Positions 1 to 13,500 of a stretch of 64,000 nt of DNA are shown here, one piece after another (the first letter of the stretch is position 1; each line of letters starts with the position of its first letter). The stretch comes from Acanthosepion pharaonis (lineage: Eukaryota; Mollusca; Cephalopoda; Sepiida; Sepiidae), in assembly GCA_903632075.3 (NCBI GenBank), contig CAHIKZ030001777.1:310001-374000 (forward strand), read 5' to 3'. Below the pieces are notes generated by a model. That model did no database searches. It saw nothing but the letters and a program-made list of their open reading frames with translations, and was not told where the DNA came from. Position numbers and translations under genes: made by a program.

Positions 1-1559
1 TACACCTTTTATTCTTCATAAAATTTATTTTAAAAGCTATTGTAGAAAGAGAAACAAAAATACAAACCATTCTCTGAAAAAAGAGTCAAGTCATAATGCA
101 AAAAAAAAAGGAAAAGTTTCAATAATGGAATTAATAAAAATTTATTTGGTGCATTGTGTGTATGTTTGTGTTTATAAGGAGATAGGTAGAATAGTAGGTA
201 CTTGTGCTCATGCCTACATTTGGAAAGTAACTCAAATTTTTTATTCAATAGTTACTCCTGTTGAGGGAATTATAAAATTTATCATTTTTCTTCCAGGCAT
301 AATCCACAGCTTTAAGATCCTGCCCTGCATGCAAATGTTTTCCTTGAGATTCTTCATTTCACCTCTTGAGTTTTCCTGCCTTTATCCTTCAATTCGAAAT
401 ACATACAAAAGCATTGTGCCAATGGTGTAATTTTTTCTTGTGAAATAATTTTTGTGCTTTTAGTATCTTTGTTTCCACATTCCTTCAGTAATACCAATCT
501 AAAATTATATAAGCTTCACTACTTGCTTTTAGAGTTGTTTGGTACACAATATTAGTAGTTAAACATTTCCCAAGAGGCAGCTATCCCTATCTCTGCAGTT
601 ACAAGAGGGATTGGATTAATATCATGTGTATATAGTGTCTTTATGTTATTATTTTTATATGTTGGTTCATGTTGTTCCTAAAATAATAGCTAAAATATAA
701 AATGTTAAAGAATTTCTTTGTCACCGGCAAAAAAAAAAAAAAATATTTGCTATTTCTATTTTCATAGCTTGTTAATCTTTTTCCTTGTTGTACCATTCTT
801 GTATACAAAATTAGCTGTATATCTAATTCTCTTTAATGTTACTTCATATTCAAGCTTGGCATGATAAAAGAAAAACACCACTATTAATTAACATTTACGC
901 ACAAGCTATGACACACTTAAAGATCTATTTAAAAATAGCTGTTGGATGGTTTGATGTTGTGTTGTCATACACAGGAGTATTAATTTTTGTTCTGTAAAGG
1001 TAGATTAAATGTGATATTTTTCAAATTAGGCTTAGTCTTGATATCAAAGAAAAAATATTTATACTCTCCTTTTTGATTTTATCAGTACTTCTGCCATTAT
1101 AAACCATGGGAATCATTAGGCCATCATCCTGATATTACCTTGCATCATTTTTAGCAGATATTTCCATTAATTTAGGTAATAGATAGAAACTTACCATTTC
1201 ACATACTTCTCCATCAATAATCCCCATGATGATATCAAATCTACTATGATTGCCTTTTTTGATGAATACAGCTTCATTATGAAATTATACTACCAAACAT
1301 TTATGGTTGTGTAAAGTTTGGCCCATAATACTTTTCATATTATACTGCATATACTATACAGTAATTTTTAGTGATTTTCCCCTAAGTGGGATTTTTCCTT
1401 CAGTGGAGTTTAAGAGGCTACATGATAATTTCACTTTCAAATTTTTCTTATGCTATGAATGCCAGCAGTTTAATGTCACAACACAGCTATCTATATTAGC
1501 TTATTATTTATATTCTTGACCTCTGTATTACTGAGTGCCTCTGCAATTCTTTGTTCCCT
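1..1559. other. Upstream intron sequence, nothing recognised
   Basis: AT-rich DNA with short homopolymers (A run near 729). I see no splice-bounded coding stretch and no repeat family that I can name. Confidence 0.5.
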
Positions 1560-1880
1560 CCTTCTCAATAAATCTCTTGCAGTGGCACAGTTTCATAATG
1601 TATACTTTCTGAGGTGTATGAGCTGGCATAAATACTTCTGTCGAAATCCTGATCTTTTTCAAATCCTCTTTAATTCATCTTAAAACTGTTCTTCAGCTTC
1701 AATAATTTGAGAGAATTTACCATGTTTAACACATATTTCATGAAGCTGTTCAATTCAGTCTGCTGTAATGGACATTTGTATTTTAAACCTGTATCTCTGT
1801 TGTAGAGTAGTTTTCTCAGTGGAGGCTTGTATTTCACTAAGTCGTCCTAAATTAGGTTCAACATACAAAACGTTAGGAAC
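1560..1880 (-). pseudogene. Decayed coding-like fragment, unidentified
   Basis: On the - strand a frame with several stops keeps protein-like composition, for example LFQVPNVLYVEPNLGR and further on QLHEICVKHGKFSQIIEAEE. It lies just downstream (- strand sense) of the 145-bp repeat at 1901-2045. It may be part of the neighbouring retroelement or a captured host fragment; I do not recognise it. Confidence 0.3.
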
Positions 1881-1900
1881 TTGAAATAAGAGTTAATGAC

Positions 1901-2045
1901 GCAGGAATCTAGTTGTGATGGTTGATACTTCAATGTCCGACATCGACTGACTCACTCAACACCACTGAGCCCAACTGGCCACTGCTACTACTACTTATTA
2001 TCTGTGGGAGAGTCTATTACAATAGAATAGGTATTATGGTATAAC
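1901..2045 (-). repeat. 145-bp direct repeat, copy 1
   Basis: Runs from GCAGGAATCTAG to GGTATTATGGTATAAC. By eye it matches 4215-4359 with only two differences (G/C at 1905 and C/T in GACATCGACT). In copy 2 the same bases include the gag start codon and about 20 codons; in copy 1 the frame goes astray just outside the repeat. Too short and too internal for an ordinary LTR. Confidence 0.85.
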
Positions 2046-4214
2046 GTCCCCACTTAAAACTTTACTCCGTAGGAGTAAAAAAGTTTTCTTTCTTTCTTTC
2101 TTTTTTTTTTTTTTTTTTAGCATCATCGTATCGTATTTTGGGTCCACTTTTAAAGGATCAGTTGCCTTTCTTTTTTTTTCTTCTGGATCTGTGTACCTTA
2201 GGTAAAATTATTTGCAGGGGTTGTTAGATCAAACTTATTGAAAATCACCTCCATCAACGTTTTTTTTTTTTTTTTTTTTTTTCGTGGGACCGCTGTCAAC
2301 CACATCTGAAAAATGTCATCTGATCTGTTTACTGTACGTGAGTTTTTTTCCCCTTTCACCAAGTACCTCATATAGCCAATCCGCTTTTTTATTTTTTATT
2401 TTTTTTTTTATATATCTCCAAAGTGTTACCAGAAAAAACCTTCTGCTTTGACCTTCTTAAAGATGGACTCACAATTTCTGTAGGTTCTTGCTGACATAAA
2501 TCATTTAATAATACTGCATGTCCTCGGCTGCGGGTAACTCATTCCTCAGTTTTTTTCGGTGTTAGCTTCATTTTTACTTTCTGAAGCTTTTTTTTTTACG
2601 TATATTGTAGGTGTTACCCATTTAACTTTTTTAAATATACCCTTTTTCTCTAATCTGTCCAATTCTTTATCTATCTGTTCAATTGAAGCAAACAGCACAT
2701 TCCGTTTCTTTTTGAATATCGCCAGAGCATTTTGTTTTGGCTGTAATTTTGCCTCCATCTTGGTACACGTTCCCAAACCTGGAGAAAAAAACAGTAGGAA
2801 AAGTTCTCTTAAGTTCTCTAACTAATTTTTGGGCTTCGCAGTTTAAATTTTCAACCTTGTAACAGAAAGAATTTATTGGTAAATCCCATAATTGAAATTC
2901 TGTTATCCAATACGTACCAAGTAAGTTTGTGGTATTTTCTATGACAAATAGTTTAGCTTTTCACATTTTTTTATTTAACGTGACGTTTGTAACAAATTCT
3001 CCAATAAATTGTATTTTTTCTCCCGTCACGGACCTCTCGATTTTATTTGTTTTCATTAAAGTTGGTTTCCCTAACTTCTTCCACGTATTCAAATTTGTGA
3101 TAGATAGGTTGGAACCAGTGTCGAGTTGCATTTTTATTTTTTTATTACTTATTTTGACGATAACAAATTTTCTGGTTATTCCGTTGTTCACTTCGTTGGA
3201 CTTTAATTTTCTTATTTTATTGTCTTTATTTTTTGACCTGCAGTGCGAGCTTTTATGCCCCACTCTTTCACAGTTGAAACATTTTTTTTTTATTCCTAAA
3301 ATTGCAATATCTGTACCAGTTCACCGCAAGCAAAACATGGCTTCGGGAGTTTTTGTTTATTTTTTTCTGGTATTTCACTTTTTGTTTGATAATCTGCAAT
3401 TTTAGAATTCTTTTTGGTAGACTGACTTTCTTTTTTGTAGTGTATTTTCCTTACATGCGAAACGCCAGACTGTTCTATCTTTTTCGAGTCTTTCTTTACG
3501 CATATCTTGTGCAGTCTTCTGCCAAACTCTGTATCGTAATACTTTGTTGGTTTTCCAATTTTGAAAGTACCAATTTCCTCAATTCTGCATCTCTTTCTGA
3601 TACTAGACCTTGAACAAATACTAAGCACTTAAAATTGTCAGCGCTTAAGTCTGCTAGCTTGAATTCTTCACAATGCTTGTTCATATTAGCTGCATACGTT
3701 ATAAAGTCTTGTTCATCCTCTTTCATCAGATTCAAACATTTCCACCTCTTGTGAAACAAAGACATCTTTTTACTAAATAATTCACTTAATATATTTACCG
3801 CCTCAGTAAAAGTTAACTCGCTAGTTTTTTTTCGGTAAAATGTAGTTTACCAATTTGTTATGCTCAGCAGTTCCTAGTTTGCTTAAAAGAAGTCTAACCT
3901 TCTTTCCTTCAGACCATATGTGGCAGTCCTCGTTATACACGTCCGTATATTTTTTTAAAATACTCTTCAAAAGTTATCTCTTTGTCTGGACTGTACGTGA
4001 ATATTTCAATTGAATTCCATATTGTATTCTCTGGGAAAGGATCATTTCGTAGATTTTTTCTCTTTCCTCTTCTCAGTTATTTCCAGAATTTTGTTTTGAA
4101 ACTCCTTATGCATCAGTTCCATTTCTCGTTGTAATTGAATCTGTCTATTAAAAGTTTCCTCCTGTAGTTGTATCTGGAATGTTTTCTGTAGCTCTAATAT
4201 TGTCATTTGTTGTT

Positions 4215-4359
4215 GCAGCAATCTAGTTGTGATGGTTGATACTTCAATGTCCGACATTGACTGACTCACTCAACACCACTGAGCCCAACTGGCCACTGCT
4301 ACTACTACTTATTATCTGTGGGAGAGTCTATTACAATAGAATAGGTATTATGGTATAAC
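4215..4359 (-). repeat. 145-bp direct repeat, copy 2
   Basis: Partner of 1901-2045. On the - strand it begins TGTTATACC (at 4360), a TG start as LTRs have, and covers the untranslated lead and first codons of gag. Confidence 0.85.
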
Positions 4360-4360
4360 A

Positions 4361-5495
4361 ATCTCTTTGTAGGTAAAAATGCTGTCATTGTTGTCACTTA
4401 AAAAAATAAAATGCCTTCATTTCATCCTCTTGAAATATTCAACTTTTTGAATAAATTTTTGTATCATTGGGGTTTCTTTAATCAATAATCCAACTGCATT
4501 TCTTCCATCTTTTCGCATAAAGGCAGTTTATAAGCAGCACTCAGAGCTATTATATCAGTAATAATGAAGAAAAAATATATTCAGGAAAATTGTATGTAGA
4601 TATCTTATATTTTTGTACTATGATGAATTCATTTTGTTTCATTTATTCATTAAAAACATGCAGATAGAATATTAAACCATTGTTTCAATAAATTATTTTT
4701 ATTTTCAATATGCAACATAAAGAGCTGAAACTAGATGAAGCAAATTATTATTAGGCGTTTGCAAAAATTTAATCTCTCCTAATTGTGAGATCATGATGCA
4801 TAAAATATTAGTAAGGTTAATAATAATGGAAAAAAAAAAGAACATTATTTAAAGTTTTAAATAATGCCCCTTTTATCTAGGTCATGTTATAATAGCTTTA
4901 CATCATGCTGATGAAAGTTTTTATAAAATAGGGTTTTCATTCTTAATAGTTTCTTTTATATTTTATTCTATCCAGAAAATCAGAAGTTAACACTATTTAT
5001 AGTCAGAATAATGTCCTCATCTTTTTTGTTATCACAACATCTCAGTTGTTGTGACCCCCAGCTCCTTTTTACCAAAATGTGATACAACAACCAAAGTGAG
5101 TATGTTGTCTGACTGTAATGATAATGTCTCATTCCAGAAATTTTAGAGTTAACTTGCTTGTAAATTGCTTGATTTTGGACTAAACCAAAAATATTTGGGT
5201 AACGTGTTTCACTTTAGAACAAGAAAACAAACATTATTTTCAGGATTCTAATGTTAATAAAAGAAAAACATACTCAAAAAGGAAAAATCGGTTGGAAAAA
5301 TTGATTTATTAAGGGGTTAATTTGTATTTTTTTTTTTTTTTTTTGAGATGCTGGAATGATGTATTTTCATTATTACATTTACCTAAAGATTTCTTTTCTG
5401 ACTTTATTCTATGCATTGTGATCTTGATTATTGGTATCTTTTTCTTACAAGGCTTTTCATTTATTATTTGTAATAGTAATTTGTATATCTTTCAG
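4361..5495. other. Intron, nothing recognised
   Basis: AT-rich sequence leading to the 5496 acceptor, with a T run at about 5326-5344. No coding or repeat family was recognised. Confidence 0.5.
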
Positions 5496-5650
5496 GATGG
5501 GGTCTTGGCAGTACATGACTGATATGCCATATGCAAGTGTGTCACTGGAAACAACATGGAAGTTAATGTGGATGTTACACATGGGCCAAAACCAGTTGGT
5601 GTCACCAGATAATTTGCCTCCTCTTGAGCAGTGCAAAGCAGAATTGAAAG
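5496..5650 (+). CDS. EPG5: EPG5 exon 1 of window (155 bp)
   Basis: Acceptor ATCTTTCAG at 5495 and donor GTGAAG at 5651. The first G completes a codon begun upstream, then the frame reads MGSWQYMTDMPYASVSLETT and onward for 51 codons, leaving one base. The internal ATG is therefore not a start; an upstream exon must exist outside the window. Confidence 0.82.
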
Positions 5651-8600
5651 GTGAAGTTCTGATGGCTACTTTTTTGTACAAGTTTTTCACTATTATTTTC
5701 AAGAAGTGGGTTCTAATCCTGATTCTGTTACTGATATCACTCTCATGCAAATGTTTTCAGGAAAATACTTTTCTTCTCTGTATCCTGTCTCATTTGCTAT
5801 GGATGTCACAATGTTAGAGAAAGAAGAGAAATGGAAGTGCAATATTGTACATATTTATGAATCTGTGAGAAATGACACAGAAGCTTCAATCTTGAAAATT
5901 AATATTTATGTTTTGTGAGAATAAGTTTGGATTATGGCTTTAATTTTTGTTGCCAGTCAGTTCTCTAGTTTTCTTTAGGAAAATGTGATATCTGGTGAAA
6001 TTTCTTAAGAATTTAAAACCTCGCCAATCAGTGATGTTTTAATAAGAATGTTTTAAGGTTATTCAATGAATGTTGCATTCATTGGAAGAAGACCAGAGAA
6101 TTGGTTGATTGAAATGTAAAAACAACAAAGATAAATGATTATTTTCTGTTATCATCAGTGTAGTTCTGAGGAATTAGATGGTTAATGAACAAACTAGTAA
6201 ATAAGGAATGTGGCTTTAAAGTTGGAATGAAGAACAGTCAAGAAGCCCTGGATATTTAAAATATGATTATTGGAGAAATTAAAGCTGATATGTTCAGAGA
6301 AATGTTTGTATATTCTAGTATTTTTATTAAACATGTGTATATATTTAAAATAAAAAAAGATATATAAAATATAATTGTTATATTTAGTGGGTACATGGAT
6401 AACACAGGCAGCCTGGCTCAATCTTGCGTTGTTCCCACGCTGGTCAGTACTGGCGTCAGTCAACTGATGATTATCTTCGTTCCTTAATCTGCCCTGCCCA
6501 TGTTGTAGTCTTTGATCACAGTGCAGTAAAGATCGAATTTACGTCTACATGTAAATACTGAATGCAGCTGGTGAACCGTGCTATGAAAAAGGACAAGAAT
6601 GCTTTCGTGAAAACAAATAATGAAGAAGGCCACTAGGTTAATTTTCAATGGGTTTATATAATCATTGATACAACAAAATTAACCTCTCCCATTCAGCTCT
6701 CTATTGTGACATTGTATCTCTTACTTCTAAAATTTGGAGTGAGTTAAACATTCATAAGGGATGTTAGGTTGTCAGGAATTCTCATTGTCAAGGCTCAACA
6801 CCAGGAATTCTTCTTGGCAGCTGGTCACATGGCTTCTTTCAAACTCTCCCCACCACTACCAGGCTCTGGTGCACTCTGCTAGCCTCTCATGGCTTCTGGT
6901 CGCCTCTTGCAACAATTGCAACTCCTACTGCTGGCTTCAACTGATTGTTCGATTTATATGCATCTTGCCCAACTCTCACCACCCCTTAAAGCTCATTACA
7001 TATTCATCAATTAATGATTTTCTCCAAACCTGGAGACATGTCATCAAGCGGTCTGATATTTTAAAATGATAACTTTGTTTTAAAATTCCTTTTTTCCCAT
7101 TTTTCGTTAATATAAATTTTGTGTTTAAAAATTTATTTCAAACCAGCAATTTCTTTGATTGTTTATTTCCAAATCTGACCCAATTCCAAATCCCATTGTT
7201 TACGTTTTTGGCTTTACATAAATTTGCTCCCTGACTGATAGTGATCTTCAAATACCAACACAGCCAACTTTTCAAAAAAAAATTATTTATTTCAAATTGG
7301 CAAGGAATTTTTTACTGTTATACATTCTGGCCTTTTCGTATTGATAACAATTCTTTTTTGCTTCTACATATTTTGGACTTAACATTCCATTTGGTATCTC
7401 CGTTTATCAGAAAAAAAACAATTTCTCTTTTTTTCCTTGGCTTCATATTTCAGTTCATTGATTTTTCACTAACATTTTCTTTTTTTTAATGTTTTCAACC
7501 TTTCAATTCTCTATGGGGTTTTCACATGATCTCTTAATCCTAACTTCATGCTACCAGTCACATTCCTTTCAACTACTACTAGTGACCCTTTTTAGTGTCA
7601 CACATGTCTTTGAGTAATTACTGGTCAAGAGATCAAAAGTCTTAAAGAAAATGTCTACCCATCAGTAATTAAACCTGTATTCCCTTTTTTAATTTTGGAA
7701 ACCACTTTCAAACCAAGTGTTCATTACCATTTAAACTATGGAAAAATCACAGCAAAGTCAGTTTAAATTATCTTATTAAAGAAATGCACATCTCTCATTG
7801 AGACCTTTTAAATCTTATATCTGCTAACTTATCAATGGATTTTGTAATCAACATTATCTCTTATTGATATAAGCATTCTATTTAGTAGGTACACTTATAT
7901 TTAGTAGATACATATATTTAGCAGGTACACATGCTTGAATAGACTTCCTTTTTTTTTTGTTTAAACAGTGAAATAATATCTACCAGCCTAGAGATTGAAT
8001 TTCATATTTTCTTTAACAAGACTTTTGATCTCTAGGTTTAAGCTCAGATATCTGATGCTAATAAGATCAATGCAGGCATGCCCAAGGCACTCTCCTTAGT
8101 GCTACCTTTTTCTGATTCATTTTAACGATCTGCTTAAGAACAGTCTCAGATTGTTAGTAAATATATATGCAGATAATACTATAGTTTATGTGCACTTTCA
8201 AGAATCTAGATGACCAGAGCCTAGCAGATGATCTATCTTCTGATTACCTCCCTTGCATTGTGAATCCTTTTTTTCGAAAACATTATAACCACAACGGTTA
8301 ATTTTAAAATAATTATAAAAGATGATGTGCATGCATGTTTACAATAATCACCATCACACTGATTACAGTTACAATAAGTTTGTCTTCACAATTCACCTAT
8401 GAGGATGATCAGAGGAGATTGAAAGTACTTGGGTTAACCAAAAATATAGTGCTTTCCTTCATGAATTTCAACTTAACATCAAGAAGATAATTAGAGAACT
8501 AGAAAGGATTATTATAAAAATAGACACGATATGTCTATATTATTTAATGAAACACATTCAAACATATATGATATGTTGGTTTTCCATTATATTGTAAGAA

Positions 8601-10566
8601 TGTCAGATGAACTTGCAGCCTATTCATAAGTTCTTGTATTTACAATTTTCTAGTCATGTAGAAAATTTATATTTAATCAGATGAAATCAGCCTAGAAATT
8701 AAATATTAATTCAAAGATGTAAAATTTGAATTAACTGATCAGATGACAATGCCAAAATTTTCAGTGATTAATATGAACCTTAGCAGGAAAGTAAAAATAA
8801 TATTCTATATTATACCATCTGAAATGACTGGCATTTTTCATTTAGGGTTGATAAACATTGACTAGAAAATTGTAAATACAAGAATCTAATAGGCTGCAGT
8901 TTCATCTGGGATTTTTACATTATAATGGAAAACTAACAGTTTGGTACTATCATAAGTTACTGCTTTGATGCACTGTGTTAGTGGCAATGATACATCATTC
9001 ACAAAGGGATGTCAGTCACTAGCAGTACAGAAGCTGTTTTGTGCTGCAGGTGTATGAAATTATATAAACAGAATAAAAATGAGTTAAAATGATATTTTGC
9101 TAATTTATTTTTAGATCCATTAAGGAAAGCGCAGTTGGCTGACAGTCTGCAGAAAATGCCAATTTCCGAGGCCATCTACTTGTTAACTGCTTTTTCCAAC
9201 ATGGTGCAGTGTCGACACCAGTCAGAAACAGAATTCATACAAACTATCACTGTTGAAGTATTTGAGGTAAATGACTTACCTTTTCCTCATAGATTTGTTC
9301 TATAATTAACAAACTCTGAAACATCTAATTTATGCATATGTTATATTTGACAGCATAGCTTCATATCATAATATACATGTCAGTGTTAGATAATTCCCAA
9401 TGCAAACTGAACATGTGATCAGGTCATGTGAATTTAATTTTTTTTTTATGATGAGCACAAATAAAAAGATATTTAGCCATTCAGCCACAGCAAGTAAATA
9501 TGATGTGAGTATCAGCAGAAATGTTATTCCGATCCTACTTAGGTCCTGTTGGACAGAATGAAAAACCTAGTCTTTCATTGAAGTTCATTTTCTTTCTAAC
9601 CAAAATTCTAAATGAAAACAAGAACTCAAAGATTAAAACCTAGAGAGTTGCACTTCAATTGTACTCTCACTGTAATCACAGGCTTAACAAAGAAGTTTGA
9701 TAATGAAGCAGTTTATTACATAGGTATCTTGAAAATATGAATAAGAAATAGCTAATGAATTAATTATGCATTTCAGAAAGTACTATATTGATAGGCTATA
9801 AAAGCCCATTTCATATTACAATACTAACATACTATTCTTCAAAACTGATAGGATTATTTATGTATAGATCAACATTACTACCTACAATCACGGAATCTAT
9901 ATGCTTTATATTGGATTAAGTGATGCTTTCCAAACCCCTACCTATGACCAGAGTATATTATCTGTACACTCTATGAAGTGTTACAAACAGAAATGTATAT
10001 GGAGGTAAATTGCATTTTATATATTTGGATTTTTAAATTCATTTTGGCTCTTAATTTTAAAAAATATGTTGACTGCCTACTTTTCAGTAAACAAATATAC
10101 TGTTAGGATTGAAAAAGTTAAGTGAATGATGCATAATTTAAAAAGGGAAAAAATAAAATTTTATTTCTCTTTCAGATTGCATATCTGTATGATCACACAA
10201 AAGATTTCTGTTCTAAAGTTGGTCGAGAATTATTATCAGCCATTGCTCAAGTTCATCCAATTACTATTTCTTTTCTTCTGCAAAAGTTGCGAGATGCCAG
10301 AGGAAATATTGGAGCAGTAAGTTATCATTTTCATCTTTTTTTTTTGTTTCCTTTTTTTTTGTTTCCTTTTTTTTTGTTTCCTTTTTTTTTGTTTCCTTTT
10401 TTTTTGTTTCCTTTTTTTTTGTTTCCTTTTTTTTTGTTTCCTTTTTTTTTGTTTCCTTTTTTTTTGTTTTTTTTTTTTGTTTTTTTTTGTTTCCTTTTTT
10501 TTTGTTTCTTTTTTTTGTTTCCTTTTTTTTTGTTTCCTTTTTTTTTGTTTCCTTTTTTTTTGTTTC

Positions 10567-10597
<31 letters not shown>

Positions 10598-13500
10598 TGG
10601 CTTTCTCTTCTATTTCTCCTCCAGATTCTGTATGTCTTTAATGTCTGTACACTCAAGAGATGCGTTTGTTTTGGCTGTTTTTTAAAATTATGAATATGAA
10701 TTTTAGCATTGATTATAATAAAATAAAATTCTGAATCAAACTAGCATTTTTTTATTCTATACTGAAAAGGTATTGTTCAAAAGTATCATTTTTTAAATTA
10801 AAGATTTAGTCTGTTTTGTTCAAACTGAAGCTTTTGGTTTTTAAGTTATCAAAAGATTTTAAATGTAAGAAAGCTTTGTTTGTCAGTTTGCCTAAGCATC
10901 TGTATATACTGTGTTTCTAAGAAATTCTTTATTAGTGTTGCCTCTATTTTATGTTTCTATTGCAGATGGCACTATATTTATTTAAAGAATTGCCCATGTA
11001 TCATTGGTTGTTGGACAATGGAGACTTGGCCATATTGCGGTCATGGCTGGTCAGTACAGAACTTGGTTCAACTGAAAACCTTCTTGCAAGAACAATATTT
11101 AATAATCTCAATTGGGGGCTTAATAAAGAGGTAATCAACGAAACAAAATCACCTTGACTATTTCTTTCTTTTAATTCTTCTATTTTCTTTCTTATTTATT
11201 TTTCCTCAGTTGAAAAAAAAATCTTTTTTTATTTATTTTTATAATTTTACATTTTTTTCTGGTCTTAATTTACTTTTAAAAAAATTTTCATTTTTATTTT
11301 TTATCTTTTTACCTCTATAATGTACACTTTTTTCTCTCTTTATCTTTTGTCTCATTTTTTTTTTCTCTCTCTCTCTCTCTCTCATTTTTAATCTCTCCCT
11401 CTCGCTCATTTTTTATCTCCCTCGCTTCTTTTCTCTCTGATTTCTTTTTCTCCCCCTTTCTCTCTCTCATTTCTTTTTTTCCCCCTTTCTCTCTCTCATT
11501 TCTTTTTTTCCCCCTTTCTCTCTCTCATTTCTTTTTTTCCCCCCCCTTTCTCTCTCTCATTTCTTTTTCCCCCCTTTCTCTCTCTCATTTCTTTTTCTCC
11601 CCTTTCTCTCTCTCATTTCTTTTCTCCCCTTTCTCTCTCTCATTTCTTTTTTCCCCTTTCTCTCTCTCATTTCTTTTTCTCCCCTTTTTCTCTCTCATTT
11701 CTTTTTTCTCCCCTTTCTCTCTCTCTCATTTCTTTTTCTCCCTTTTTTCTCTCTCTCTCATTTCTTTTTCTCCCCTTTCTCTCTCTCATTTTTTTTCTCC
11801 CCCTTTCTCTCTCTCATTTCTTTTCTCCCCTTTCTCTCTCTCATTTCTTTTTTCTCCCCTTTTCTCTCTCATTTCTTTTTTCTCCCCTTTCTCTCTCTCT
11901 TTTTCTTTTTCTCATTTCTTTTCTCCCTCTCTCATTTCTTTTTCTCCCCCTTTCTCTCTCTCATTTCTTTTTCTCCCCCTTTCTCTCTCTCATTTCTTTT
12001 TCTCCCCCTTTCTCTCTCTCATTTCTTTTTCTCCCCCTTTCTCTCTCTCATTTCTTTTTCTCCCCCTTTCTCTCTCTCATTTCTTTTTCTCACCACTCTC
12101 TCTCTCTCATTTCTTTTTCTCACCACTCTCTCTCTCTCATTTCTTTTTCTCACCACTCTCTCACTCTTGTTGTGGATGTAAGAAGGTTGTGTGAATATTT
12201 AAGATTGTGCTGCAAATAAAATGTGCAATATCCACAAACATAAATTATAAGAAATGGCCAAATTGTAACAATCATGACAAAAAATACATGTTTGAAACAA
12301 CAGATTAAATTTTATATACACAATTTACAATTTCTTTGTTTGTAATGATGTATACAAAGGTATATTTTAGAGAAAAAAGTTCTTTGCTGTTTTGGAAATG
12401 TTCAATGTCTAAAAAAAATTAATGAAGACTTAAGTTGATGATAAAATCTCTCTACCAACCCGTTAGCACATGGGTGGTATGCCGTAGTAGAGATATGTTT
12501 CACTCCTAACAGATATTTATTGAGTGAAAAAGTTTGTTGTGTAAATTTTTCTAATATCTCATAATGGAAGTGTTTCTTTGGCGGCACGTAATTCCTGTGT
12601 GTGAGTCTCAAATGCGACGAAAATTTGTTTACTGTTTCTATTTATAGTTTTCTTAACAACGAAATCGACTCCAATGGGGCTTAGTAGCTGTTGCGAATTT
12701 TTCTGAGAAATGCATGTATTTTTTATTTTTTAGCCAATAGAATTTCTTGAAACATTTAAATTAGGGATGAATTTGAGAAGGATTTTTTTTATGTCGGTTG
12801 AGCCTATTTTTGCACAAATTTTGACTGTTTTCTTATGGAAATTTCTCGAAGCTTATTTTTATTTAACAACCAATTAAATTCAAGTAAATGTTTGAAATTG
12901 AAGTGAGGGTTACTAAACTCTCATTTCTTTTTCTCATCACTCTTGCTCTCATTTCTTTTTTCTTTCTTTTCTCTTCCCCCACCCTTTTCATTCTCTCCCT
13001 TTTTCTTGTTTTTTCTCTTCCTCCTTTTTTCTCTTCCTCCTTTTTTCTCTTCCTCCTTTTTTCTCTTCCTCCTTTTTTCTTCCTCCTTTTTCTCTTCCTC
13101 CTTTTTCTCTTCCTCCTTTTTTCTCTTCCTCCTTTTTCTTCTCCTTTTCCTTCCTTTTTCTCTTCCTCCTTTTTTCTCTTCCTCCTTTTTCTCTTCCTCC
13201 TTTTTCTCTTCCTCCTTTTTCTCTTCCTCCTTTTTTCTCTTCCTCCTTTTTTCTCTTCCTCCTTTTTCTCTTCCTCCTTTTTTTCTCTTCCTCCTTTTTC
13301 TCTTCCTCCTTTTTCTCTTCCTCCTTTTTTCTCTTCCTCCTTTTTTCTCTTCCTCCTTTTTTCTCTTCCTCCTTTTTTCTCTTCCTCCTTTTTTCTCTTC
13401 CTCCTTTTTTCTCTTCCTCCTTTTTTCTCTTCCTCCTTTTTTCTCTTCCTTTTTTCTCTTCCTCCTTTTTCTCTTCCTCCTTTTTTTCTCTTCCTCCTTT

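Larger units (their letters stand above)
1901..4360 (-). mobile_element. Ty3/gypsy-like retrotransposon remnant
   Basis: In - strand order I see a gag start (about 4269 to 4042, glutamine-rich, probably coiled-coil, MSQSMSDIEVSTITTRLLQQ), more gag (3765-3496), a single zinc-knuckle start CFACGE near 3330, a retropepsin-type motif LDTGSNLS (ORF 3263-2961) and the N-terminal lead-in of reverse transcriptase ending WVTPTIYVKKK (2776-2546). The rest of RT, RNase H and integrase are missing and the frames are interrupted. T runs lie at 2101-2120, 2261-2282 and about 2397-2410. A 145-bp direct repeat marks both ends. Confidence 0.75.

Noticed and set aside
5497..5499. ATG at the start of exon 1 as a translation start
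   Set aside because: It directly follows a good acceptor with a one-base carry-over, and EPG5 has a large N-terminal part that must lie upstream.
6761..7069. 102-codon open frame in the intron after exon 1
   Set aside because: No homology that I recognise, no splice context, and the composition suggests an old repeat.
10287..10693. Long open frames with FFLFP repeats
   Set aside because: They are produced by a 15-bp repeat and begin inside exon 3 in or out of frame; the exon 3 donor GTAAGT removes them.
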